Assembly: GCF_016899755.1 (NCBI RefSeq)
Contig: NZ_JACJJC010000009.1
Span: forward strand, 44,573 to 108,572
From: Sutterella massiliensis
Lineage (GTDB): Bacteria > Pseudomonadota > Gammaproteobacteria > Burkholderiales > Burkholderiaceae_F
Direction of reading: 5' to 3'
DNA length: 64,000 nt
The notes below the pieces were generated by a model. It saw only the letters and a list, made by a program, of their open reading frames with translations, did not search any database and had not been told where the DNA came from. Below, piece by piece: positions 44,719-52,648 of the stretch; positions within the stretch are counted from its first letter, which is position 1; every line of letters begins with the position of its first letter. The position numbers and the translations under genes were made by a program.

Positions 44719-47235
44719 GATGATTTCCTTTTGCTTGTGAGTGGATTGTTCGGTATTGGATCCGCCTAAGAGCGTTGCCGTCCCGGCGGGGGCGAATTTG
44801 GGTTTAAAGAATCGAAGCCGCAGCGCGTTCGTGACGACCGAGAAAGACGAAAGGCTCATCGCGGCCGCAGCGATCATCGGGTTGAGGGTGAGGCCCTGCG
44901 AGGCAAAGACACCTGCCGCGATCGGAATGCCGATCGCGTTGTAGATGAATGCCCAGAAGAGATTCTCCTTGATATTGCGCATCGTGGCGCGCGAGAGTTC
45001 GATCGCAGCTGCAACATCAAAAACGGAACTGCGCATCAAAACGACGTCGGCCGAGGCAATGGCGACGTCCGTCCCGGCGCCGATGGCGGCACCGACGGTC
45101 GCCGCGGCGAGCGCAGGTGCGTCGTTGACGCCGTCGCCAACCATGACGACGCGCTCTCCGGCCGCTTTGGCTTTTTCGATTTCGGCGGCTTTTCCGTCGG
45201 GCCGAACCCCTGCGACAACGCTTTCAATGCCGGCTCGAGCCGCAATTTCGCGGGCGGTTCGCTCGTTGTCGCCCGTGAGCATCGTGACCTCAAGACCGAG
45301 CGACTTGAGCGCAGCCACAGCGTCTTTGCTGTCGGGTTTGATCGCGTCGGCAATGCGAATGAGGCCAAGGACCTCACCGGGTGCGCCGGCGGTCCCTTCA
45401 GTGCTGCCTGTGCCGGCAATGCCGACGACGATCGGCGTTTCACCTGCATCCGCTGCGCGCTGTGCTTTGATGGCGAGATTGTCGGGAATCGGCGCGTAAA
45501 GCTCTTCGGCAAGTCGTGCGTTCCCTGCGAAGTAGGTTTTGTCGCCCATTTTCGCCGTGATGCCCCGGCCTTCGAACTGCTCAAAGTCCGTGACCGGAAT
45601 CACGGGGAGCTTGCGCTTTTTGATTTCGTCGACAACGGCGCGCGCGAGCGGATGCTCGGACGGGTTTTCAAGGGCGCCCGCAGCAAAGAGAAGCGGCATC
45701 TCAAGCGAGTCCGTCGCGGGTTCAATGCCGGTCACGACGGGTTTGCCGGTCGTGACCGTACCCGTTTTATCGAGATAGGCGGCGTTCACCGTACCGAGCG
45801 CTTCGAGCGCGGCGGCGCTCTTAAAAAGAATGCCGCGTTTGGCGCCCGCACCCGTGCCGACCATGATGGTCGTCGGTGTTGCGAGACCGAGTGCACACGG
45901 GCAGGAGATGACGAGCACAGCAATGGCGTTCGTCAGTGCGAATTCAAAGTCGGCGCCGAGCGCGAGCCAGACGATGAGCGTCACGACGGCAATCGCAATC
46001 ACGACGGGCACGAAAATGCCGCTTACTTTGTCGGCGAGACGCGCGACCGGCGCCTTGGAGGAGGTCGCTTCGTCGACGAGCCGAATAATGGCGGCAAGCG
46101 CCGTTTCGTCGCCCACTTTCGTCGCCTTCATCACGAAGTGTCCGCTCGCGACAAGGGTTGCGCCCGTGAGCGTGTCGCCCGCAGCCTTCGGGACCGGCAC
46201 GCTTTCGCCCGTCATCGCCGATTCGTCCACGGTGCCCGATCCTTCAATGACGACGCCGTCAACGGGAATCGTTGCGCCTGTTCGAAGCACTACCTTGTCG
46301 AGCGCCTTGACGGCTTCGCGCGGCACCACTTTTTCTTTTCCGTCAACAAGAATGACGGCTTCCTTCGGGGCGAGCGCCATCAGCGCTTCGATCGCACCGG
46401 CGGTCTTGCCCTTCGCGCGCGCTTCGAGGAATTTGCCGACCGTAATGAGCGTCACGATCATGGCCGCGCCCTCAAAGTAGAGGCTGTGCGTGAGGGCAAG
46501 CCCCTCTTCAATGCGGCCCATGCCAGCAAGCGACGCCATCTTGAGAATTACCCAGACGCCGTAGAGGAAAGAGGCGCCCGCGCCCACGGCAATGAGCGAA
46601 TCCATATTGGGCGCGCGCATCCAAAGCGCCTTGAGGCCGCGGGTAAAGAAGACGCGGTTGATGAAAAGAGGCGGCAGCGACAAAAGCAGCTGCAGCAGCG
46701 CACACACGAAGCCGTTCTCGTGACCGGCCAGGAATCCGGGCATCGGCAGCTCCATCATGCCGCCCATCGAAACGTACATGAGGGGAACGAGGAAGGCGAG
46801 CGATACGGTCAAGCGCCGCTTGACGGCGAGCGCTGCGTCTTCCGATGCTTTGGCGGCCGAAGCGTTCGCGCCCCTCGCCGACGAACCGAGACTGTTCGAG
46901 GAGCTCTTGACTTCGACCTCCGGCGTACTCGCACCATAACCGGCATCCTCAACGGCGTGCACGATGGCAGCGGCGGCAGCATGCTTCTCGACGCCCGCGG
47001 CCAAAGTCACTTCCATGGTGTTCTTCAAGAGATTCACAACAGCCGTATCGACTTCTTCGAGTGCGTTCGTCACCTTTTCGACGCGCGACGAACAGGCAGC
47101 GCAGCTCATGCCCGTGATGTCGAAGTGAAGCTTCTCACCGCCTTTGGCAATCGGGCAGGTCTTCGCGGCATCGGCAGGCACGGCGACGTCTCGGCTGATT
47201 TTTTCTTTTTGTTCGTTACCTTGGTTGTCTGTCAT
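44506..47235 (-). CDS. copA: copper P1B-type ATPase CopA with C-terminal CopZ-like domain
   Basis: 909 residues. An N-terminal metal-binding domain has GMSCAAC (Cys45, Cys48). The P-type core shows TGES, the CPC metal site at 445-447, phosphorylation motif DKTGT about 40 residues later and GDGVNDAPAL. It exports Cu(I). Unusually, a second heavy-metal domain, GMHCGNC (Cys852, Cys855), lies at the extreme C-terminus after a 20-residue Gln/Lys/Thr linker. This looks like a copA-copZ gene fusion. Promoter at 47332-47362; SD GGAG is 7 nt before the start. Confidence 0.9.
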   Translation of the reverse strand: MTDNQGNEQKEKISRDVAVPADAAKTCPIAKGGEKLHFDITGMSCAACSSRVEKVTNALEEVDTAVVNLLKNTMEVTLAAGVEKHAAAAAIVHAVEDAGYGASTPEVEVKSSSNSLGSSARGANASAAKASEDAALAVKRRLTVSLAFLVPLMYVSMGGMMELPMPGFLAGHENGFVCALLQLLLSLPPLFINRVFFTRGLKALWMRAPNMDSLIAVGAGASFLYGVWVILKMASLAGMGRIEEGLALTHSLYFEGAAMIVTLITVGKFLEARAKGKTAGAIEALMALAPKEAVILVDGKEKVVPREAVKALDKVVLRTGATIPVDGVVIEGSGTVDESAMTGESVPVPKAAGDTLTGATLVASGHFVMKATKVGDETALAAIIRLVDEATSSKAPVARLADKVSGIFVPVVIAIAVVTLIVWLALGADFEFALTNAIAVLVISCPCALGLATPTTIMVGTGAGAKRGILFKSAAALEALGTVNAAYLDKTGTVTTGKPVVTGIEPATDSLEMPLLFAAGALENPSEHPLARAVVDEIKKRKLPVIPVTDFEQFEGRGITAKMGDKTYFAGNARLAEELYAPIPDNLAIKAQRAADAGETPIVVGIAGTGSTEGTAGAPGEVLGLIRIADAIKPDSKDAVAALKSLGLEVTMLTGDNERTAREIAARAGIESVVAGVRPDGKAAEIEKAKAAGERVVMVGDGVNDAPALAAATVGAAIGAGTDVAIASADVVLMRSSVFDVAAAIELSRATMRNIKENLFWAFIYNAIGIPIAAGVFASQGLTLNPMIAAAAMSLSSFSVVTNALRLRFFKPKFAPAGTATLLGGSNTEQSTHKQKEIIMKEKIVMIDGMHCGNCTARVEKALSALPGVASVKADLEKKCATVACEEFVTDEMLVQTVNSLGFKAGEVR

Positions 47236-47331
47236 GTATTGGCTCCGAGCAGACAGTCAATGGCCGGGGCCCGCATATAGAGCGTTCCGGTCGCATTTGT
47301 TGTCTGCATCTGAGAATAATTCTTGTTAAGG

Positions 47332-47362
47332 AGCTTATACCTTGAAGGGGCTACAAGGTCAA
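47332..47362 (-). promoter_or_regulatory. CueR-type MerR-family promoter of copA
   Basis: On the minus strand: -35 TTGACC (47362-47357), -10 TAAGCT (47337-47332), spacer 19 bp. The dyad ACCTTG-N9-CAAGGT (47339-47359) overlaps it. Long spacers with a central dyad are the hallmark of MerR-family activators such as CueR. No cueR gene is in the window. Confidence 0.75.
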
Positions 47363-47573
47363 CACCTCGAAAGACAGAGAGAGCGGCGCGACTGAGGTGC
47401 GTCTCGAAAATCGGCCGCGGCGACGCCGGAAACGAAAGCCGCCCGAGATTTCCTTCGGGCGGATGAGGCAGGAGAAGCGCGGGCCCGGCAACCTTCTCGG
47501 CTGCAGATTGCGTTCAGCGCAAGCATTCGGCAAAGACGCGGCGGTTTTGAATCTTCTCGCGCTTGAGCGTTCA

Positions 47574-47966
47574 TCAACAATTGAACTGGTGGAACCATTT
47601 CGAAACCGCCTGCCAGCGGCCGTCGAGTTTGATCAAGGAGAGGCAGTCGTTGCAGCAGGCGCCGGCGGCATCTTTTTCCATGTCGATGCGTACGACGGCC
47701 GTTGTCGGCGTGATCGCAAGCTCGTCGATGCGCCCTTTGAGTTCGGGCGCAGGGCCCGCGCTGCGAACAAAGTCGTAAAGATTCTCAATCGGGCCGCCCA
47801 AGAGCGACTTTCCGCCGACAAGGTCCTACATGCTGGCTTCGGGGTGGAACGCTTCGACTACTTACTCGGCGGTCCCGGTTTGAAGCCCTTCGACGTATTT
47901 GGCAGCCGCTTCAATGACGGCGTTCTATTCGCTCACGGTAATCGGTTTTTCATTCGACATGGTCAT
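47574..47966 (-). pseudogene. putative lumazine-binding (SnoaL/NTF2-like) protein with three nonsense codons
   Basis: From ATG 47966 or 47960 a single frame runs to TGA 47576-47574 interrupted by TAG, TAA and TAG at codons 12, 33 and 45 (counting from 47960). Ignoring the stops it reads smoothly: NAVIEAAAKYVEGLQTG, VVEAFHPEASM, DLVGGKSLLGGPIENLYDFV and a C-terminal DGRWQAVSKWFHQF, the pattern of the lumazine-binding-like NTF2 family. No frameshift in about 130 codons. GAGAGG precedes the start. Confidence 0.75.
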
Positions 47967-48103
47967 GCCTCTCGTGGTTTTGTTCCGAGCTTCGAATCAA
48001 TGAAAGAAGGATGAAGACGCTCGGCGGGAAGAATTGCCGACACCGCCGAGCCCGTGACGGTAAAGGTCATAAGAAAGAATCGGTCTCTCAAATTCTGGAG
48101 CGA

Positions 48104-48132
48104 TCGATACATTGATATGATATGTGTATCGA
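48104..48132. promoter_or_regulatory. candidate TetR operator
   Basis: TCGATACA (48104-48111) and TGTATCGA (48125-48132) form a perfect 8-bp dyad with 13-bp spacer, 100 bp before the TetR gene and in the divergent region shared with the lumazine-binding-like pseudogene. Confidence 0.55.
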
Positions 48133-48230
48133 GTGCTAAAAAAGAAGGCGGCTCATCGAATACTTGTAATTGCGCGGCTCAGAGTGTCGAGCGAGCCTGA
48201 TGAAGATGTGACGGACGAAGAGGAAGCGCC

Positions 48231-48998
48231 ATGACGACAAAAGAACGAAAAGAAACGGATGACGGCCTGACCGAAGTCCGGACGACGGCCGAGACGAAGA
48301 CCGAGACGAAGACCGAGACGGAGAGCGGCGCCTTGCGAAACAATGCGGCTGTCGATTCGGGAGCGCCGAAATCGGGGAAGACGTCACGTTCGACCAAGGG
48401 GAGGCCGCGCGCTTTCGATCGACGCACAGCGCTTGTTGAGGCGTTGCGCGTCTTCTGGCGTCTGGGCTACGAACCGGCGTCCGTTGCCATTCTCTGCAAG
48501 ACGATGGGGATCAACCCGCCAAGCTTTTATGCGGCGTTCGGTTCAAAAGCCGAGCTTTTCATCGAAGCCGTTAACTACTACGAAGCGGCGTATTGGTCCG
48601 AACCGCTCCGAAATCTCGAACGCTACGGCAAAGGCAGCGTCTTCGAAGCTTTCGAATCGTTCTTTGACGAAGCGGCCGAAATTCTGCTCAATCCCTCGAA
48701 CCCTTCGGGCTGCATGGTGGTGCTCGCCGCCGTCAATATTTCACCCGACGAAAGCGAAATCAGCGCGCTCGTGCGTCGGCTTCGAATAGAGACCTGCGCC
48801 GTCTTCGAACGTCGTCTGCGCCGCGCCGTAGAAGAGGGGGAGCTTTCTAAAGAAACTGACGTCAAGGCGTTAGCCGACTTCATCAACATTTTCCTCGAAG
48901 GCATGTCGATTCAGGCCAAAGACGGCATGGATCTCGCAACCTTGAAGCGGGCCGTCCGTCCGCTGCATGCGGCCCTCAGAGCCGCTTCATCAAAATAG
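48231..48998 (+). CDS. TetR/AcrR-family transcriptional regulator
   Basis: 255 residues. The first 60 are Thr/Glu/Lys-rich with a tandem repeat (ETKTETKTETE), a long tail for this family. The helix-turn-helix follows: RRTALVEALRVFWRLGYEPA then SVAILCKTMGINPPSFYAAF. The C-terminal ligand domain contains GCMVVLAAVNISPDE. SD GAGGAAG. The flavodoxin gene starts 4 bp after its stop, so they form an operon. Confidence 0.85.
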   Translation: MTTKERKETDDGLTEVRTTAETKTETKTETESGALRNNAAVDSGAPKSGKTSRSTKGRPRAFDRRTALVEALRVFWRLGYEPASVAILCKTMGINPPSFYAAFGSKAELFIEAVNYYEAAYWSEPLRNLERYGKGSVFEAFESFFDEAAEILLNPSNPSGCMVVLAAVNISPDESEISALVRRLRIETCAVFERRLRRAVEEGELSKETDVKALADFINIFLEGMSIQAKDGMDLATLKRAVRPLHAALRAASSK

Positions 48999-49002
48999 AA
49001 AG

Positions 49003-49629
49003 ATGACCGACAAATACGACCGCCGCAGCATTCTCAAAACCGCCGGCATGAGTGCCTTTTTAACGGCGCTTGCCGGACGGGCAACCTTTCACTCGACAGA
49101 GAGCCTCGCAGCAGAAGCCAACCAAACGGGTAAGAAACCGGCCCGCCCCCTCAAGCGCGCCGCCGTGGTCTACTTCAGCCGCTCGGGACACACGCGCCGC
49201 ATTGCCGAAGCGATCGCCGTGACGACCGGCGTGCCGCTCTTCGAGATCACGCTCAAAACGCCGTACTCGGACGACTACAAGACGGCCGCCGCTCAGGTGA
49301 AGGCCGATATCGAACGGGGCGTGCGTCCCGAAATCCTCATGCCCGAACTCGATCTCGACGACTTCGATACGCTCTTTCTCGGTGCGCCCACCTGGTGGCA
49401 TCACATTGCGACGCCCGTGCAGGCATGGCTCCTCGCCGTTAACTTGAACGGCAAGACCGTGATGCCATTTACCACGCACGGCGGCGGCTTCGAAATGGAA
49501 ACCCGCGAGGACTGGGCGGCATACTGCATGGGCGCCGACGTGAAGACTTCGCTGGTCATCTGGGGGCGCAACTGGGGCGACTTCACGGACGACGTTGAAG
49601 ATTGGCTGGACGAATCGGGCATTCGCTGA
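49003..49629 (+). CDS. exported flavodoxin-like protein with Tat-type signal
   Basis: 208 residues. DRRSILKTAGMSAFLTALAG is a twin-arginine signal. The mature domain is a flavodoxin: AAVVYFSRSGHTRRIAEAIA is the FMN phosphate loop, LFLGAPTWWHHIATPVQAWL and FTTHGGGFEMETR are the flavin-ring loops. Most flavodoxins are cytoplasmic; an exported one suggests periplasmic electron transfer, perhaps to Tat flavoproteins such as the 12996 reductase. In operon with TetR. Confidence 0.8.
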   Translation: MTDKYDRRSILKTAGMSAFLTALAGRATFHSTESLAAEANQTGKKPARPLKRAAVVYFSRSGHTRRIAEAIAVTTGVPLFEITLKTPYSDDYKTAAAQVKADIERGVRPEILMPELDLDDFDTLFLGAPTWWHHIATPVQAWLLAVNLNGKTVMPFTTHGGGFEMETREDWAAYCMGADVKTSLVIWGRNWGDFTDDVEDWLDESGIR

Positions 49630-49639
49630 CGTTTATTCG

Positions 49640-49659
49640 GGTGACCACGGTGCAGTGAC
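49640..49659 (+). promoter_or_regulatory. recurring dyad element, copy D (second dcuC)
   Basis: GGTGACCACGGTGCAGTGAC, 230 bp upstream of the second DcuC gene. It shares ACC-NN-GGTGCA-N-TG with copy C. Confidence 0.3.
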
Positions 49660-49827
49660 ATTTGCCGGGCTACTGATTCATCGGTGCGTCGCCTAAGCGA
49701 ATACGCGAGGCTTCACCATCCTGTCTTGGCGCTCGAGAGCGGCGGTGCTAGTCTTTCGGCGGACCGGCCGCAGTGCTGCCGACCTTTCGTTACGGGCAGC
49801 TGCGGCAGAAACAACAAGACCATTACC

Positions 49828-49875
49828 ATCCTCAAATCCTCAAATCCTCAAATCCTCAAATCCTCAAATCCTCAA
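49828..49875 (+). repeat. octanucleotide tandem repeat, six copies of ATCCTCAA
   Basis: Six perfect head-to-tail copies end 3 bp before the Shine-Dalgarno (GGAGA, 49879-49883) of the second DcuC gene. The frame upstream of ATG 49891 is open through the repeat. Confidence 0.9.
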
Positions 49876-49890
49876 CCCGGAGAAACTTTT

Positions 49891-51264
49891 ATGTCTGCCA
49901 TCACACCGTGGCTCGGCGTTCTTGTGCTGATTGTTTCGGGCTGGGCCGTCGTCAAAAAGTACCAAGTCAACATGGTGCTCTTCTTGGGCGGCCTCGTTCT
50001 CAATATCCTTGCGCTCCTTGGCGGGCTCGACACGCTCATGGCCAAAGGGTCGACGGGCTTTATCGGCTTCGACCTCGTAGCTCTGCTTCACCAGATCAGC
50101 ACCTCCCAGATTGCGGGTGTCGGCTTCATCATTCTCGTTTCGGGCGGCTTTGCCGCTTACATGCAGGCGATTGGTGCCTCAGACCGCTTCGTGACGGTTT
50201 GCGCGTCGCCGCTTTCCTTCGTGAAGAATCCGTATCTGATTCTCGCGCTCGTCTTCATTTTCGGGCACTGCCTGAGTCTCGTCATCACATCTGCGGCAGG
50301 CCTGGCGATGCTGATGGTCGTGACGGTTTATCCGCTCATCATCCGCGTGGGCTGCTCGCCGCTTTCGGCCGCTGCGGTCGTTGCGAGCGTTCTCATCATC
50401 GGGTACGCGCCTGCTTCCGGGACGGCGAATCTTGCTGCCGAACTCATCGGGCTTGAACCGATCGAATATTTCGTGAAGTATCAGCTCCCGATGGCCGTAC
50501 CCGTCGTGATCGCGATGGCGGTCTCGCACGTTTTCGTGCAGTACTGGTTCGACCGTCGAGAAGGCACGGGCGAAGTCGCGGACTTGTCCGAACTTGCCCA
50601 AAAGCGCCGCGACCTCGAAAAGGCGCCCGCCTTCTACGCAATCTTTCCGGTGCTTCCGATCGTCTTCCTCTTGATCTTCAACAAGATGGTCTTCAAGACG
50701 GTGACGCTCAATGTGCCGACGGCGATGTTCATCTGCTGGCTGCTCGCGTTCCTCGTCGACCTTGTCGTTCGCCGCAACGTGCGCGAATCATTCGACCTCT
50801 CATTCGCGATGTTTAAGGGCATGGGGAGCATTCTGACGAGCACCGTCGGCCTCATCTTCGTCGCGGCGTTCTTCGCAAAGGGCCTGCAGAACGTCGGCAT
50901 CGTCGATCTGCTTCTCTCGGCCGCGCAGGGGCTTGGTCTCGGCAGCACCGGCATGGGCGTCGTGCTCTCGGCCATCATCGGCGCTGTCACGATTCTCACG
51001 GGTTCGGGCGTTGCCGCCTTCACAAGCCTCGGCCACATCGTTCCGGACGTCGCTGCCGGCATGGGCTCGGACGGCATTGCCATGATGCTCATGATGCACA
51101 CCGCGGCCGAAATGCTGCGCGCGATGTCGCCCGTTGCCGGCGTCATCATCATCGTGGCGGGCTTTGCCAAGGTGAATCCGCTCACCATGGTGAAGCGCAC
51201 GTCGATTCCGATTCTCGTGGGCTATGTCGTGATGCTTGCGACCGTGTCGATGCTCTTTGGCTGA
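49891..51264 (+). CDS. second DcuC-family anaerobic C4-dicarboxylate carrier
   Basis: 457 residues, 11-12 helices. VKKYQVNMVLFLGGLVLNIL at the start, SLVITSAAGLAMLMVVTVYP, GYAPASGTANLAAELIG and TGSGVAAFTSLGHIVPDVAA correspond to DcuC blocks in the 21832 gene, but the two are clearly diverged. Expected to exchange or export succinate/fumarate-type acids. ATG 49891 has GGAGA at 7 nt. The octanucleotide repeat directly before it could alter expression by slippage. Confidence 0.87.
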   Translation: MSAITPWLGVLVLIVSGWAVVKKYQVNMVLFLGGLVLNILALLGGLDTLMAKGSTGFIGFDLVALLHQISTSQIAGVGFIILVSGGFAAYMQAIGASDRFVTVCASPLSFVKNPYLILALVFIFGHCLSLVITSAAGLAMLMVVTVYPLIIRVGCSPLSAAAVVASVLIIGYAPASGTANLAAELIGLEPIEYFVKYQLPMAVPVVIAMAVSHVFVQYWFDRREGTGEVADLSELAQKRRDLEKAPAFYAIFPVLPIVFLLIFNKMVFKTVTLNVPTAMFICWLLAFLVDLVVRRNVRESFDLSFAMFKGMGSILTSTVGLIFVAAFFAKGLQNVGIVDLLLSAAQGLGLGSTGMGVVLSAIIGAVTILTGSGVAAFTSLGHIVPDVAAGMGSDGIAMMLMMHTAAEMLRAMSPVAGVIIIVAGFAKVNPLTMVKRTSIPILVGYVVMLATVSMLFG

Positions 51265-51382
51265 TGCGGGCGACTGACTGAGGTGCGGCAGCGTCCGCAG
51301 CCTTGCGGCAGTTTAAGGACCTTCATCGTTCCATCTCGGAACGCATTTCGGGCGGCACTTCTTCGGATGCGCCGCCCGAAGT

Positions 51383-52297
51383 CTATTCTTCTCGTCGAAA
51401 GGAGGCGCTTACGACATCGACAAAACGTCGCACGGTTTCGCTCGGCTCTTTCGGGAGCATGAACCCGAATCGGGCCGTAACCGTCCAGTCGAGCTCAATC
51501 ATGCGAAAGAGCGGGTGCACATCGGACCAGCAGCCGATATTGAGAATAAGCCCCTCTTCGGTCAACGCTCGGTTGAAGACGTCGATATCGAGAAGATCGA
51601 ATTCAGTGAAGCGTGCATCGGGTACGCGGGCGCGAAGTTCGGTCTGCGCGGCATCGAAATCTTCGAGCATCCCGAAGCGCGGCAGAAAGATTTTGCGTCC
51701 CGAAAGCTCCGCCAAACCGATCCGATCCCGTTCAGCAAGCGGATCGCCCGTCGCAACGGAAAGACCGATCGGTACGCGCTCGAGGACGACGCCCGCGCAG
51801 TTGTAGCGCGCGAGAAACCGCTCGTCGAAAACACCCGCAATGATGTCGATTTCGTCGCCCAAGCGCTCGAGCGAACGGTCGACTTCAGCGCGTGTATTGC
51901 CGTATGAAATGAGCCGCATCTTGGTGCCGGGAAGTTCTTCACGGTGCCGATACCAGCAGTCGAAGACGTAGCGCCCCGAGAAGACGGCCGAGGTGCCCAC
52001 ATTGATTTCGTTTTCATCGGAAGCTGCAGCTCGTGCAATATCGCGCAGGATTGAATCCGAGAGTGCGATGAGCGCTTCGGCCTCAAGGCGCAGCCGTTCG
52101 CCGGCGCGCGTGAGCTTGAGGCCTCTGGGCGTACGCTCGAACAAGGGGGCGCCGATCCCGTCCTCGAAAGTGTTGATCTGTTTGATGAGGGCCGTGGGCG
52201 TCACGTAAAGACGCTGCGCCGCCTGCGTGAAGCTTCCCGTTCTGGCACAGGCGAGAAAGGCATCCAGGCGTCGGTTGTAGAGACGAAAGCTCGACAT
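51383..52297 (-). CDS. LysR-family transcriptional regulator
   Basis: 304 residues from ATG 52297. Helix-turn-helix: FLACARTGSFTQAAQRLYVT then PTALIKQINTFEDGIGAPLF. Effector domain starts near residue 90. It is divergent from the dehydrogenase cluster beginning at 52649, and two TGAACT-type dyads lie between them, so it probably controls that cluster. Confidence 0.88.
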   Translation of the reverse strand: MSSFRLYNRRLDAFLACARTGSFTQAAQRLYVTPTALIKQINTFEDGIGAPLFERTPRGLKLTRAGERLRLEAEALIALSDSILRDIARAAASDENEINVGTSAVFSGRYVFDCWYRHREELPGTKMRLISYGNTRAEVDRSLERLGDEIDIIAGVFDERFLARYNCAGVVLERVPIGLSVATGDPLAERDRIGLAELSGRKIFLPRFGMLEDFDAAQTELRARVPDARFTEFDLLDIDVFNRALTEEGLILNIGCWSDVHPLFRMIELDWTVTARFGFMLPKEPSETVRRFVDVVSASFRREE

Positions 52298-52648
52298 GAT
52301 CGGTTCCAAGCAAAGACGAAAAGTGCGCGCTTCGAGTCCGCAGATCGGGCTGACCATTTATGCGGCAAACACTTTTTCGTTGATGCAGGCAATGCGTGAA
52401 CGATTGACGTGATCGGAAAGTTTCTTTTGGATAGCTGCAGCAGAGAGTAATCGAAATTTCTGGAAAAAGAAAGAAGGAAGACGTTTGGGCTTCTCTGTGA
52501 ACTAAAAGTTCATAGCAATGAATAAATTTGAACTTCTCTTAAAGTTCACGCCGACATACATTTTGAGGCGTTGAAATCATCCCGCCAGAGACGCAACCGC
52601 CGCCAACGACGAGCGAGTTGCCGTGTGTGGTTTTTAAGGAGAAAGATC
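52298..52648. promoter_or_regulatory. divergent promoter region with two matching dyads
   Basis: TGAACT-AAA-AGTTCA (52498-52512) and TGAACTT-N6-AAGTTCA (52529-52548) are about 33 bp apart centre to centre, on one face of the helix. Four like half-sites between a LysR gene and its presumed target are typical recognition and activation sites. No gene is present here. Confidence 0.6.

Noticed and set aside
45652..47280. 542-codon frame antisense to copA
   Set aside because: Arg/His-rich shadow of the ATPase gene.
47397..48014. 205-codon plus-strand frame over the lumazine-binding-like region
   Set aside because: The minus strand has clear NTF2-type likeness; this frame is Arg-rich and has none.
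49828..49875. Tandem repeat as a CRISPR array
   Set aside because: Units are 8 bp and directly joined without spacers.
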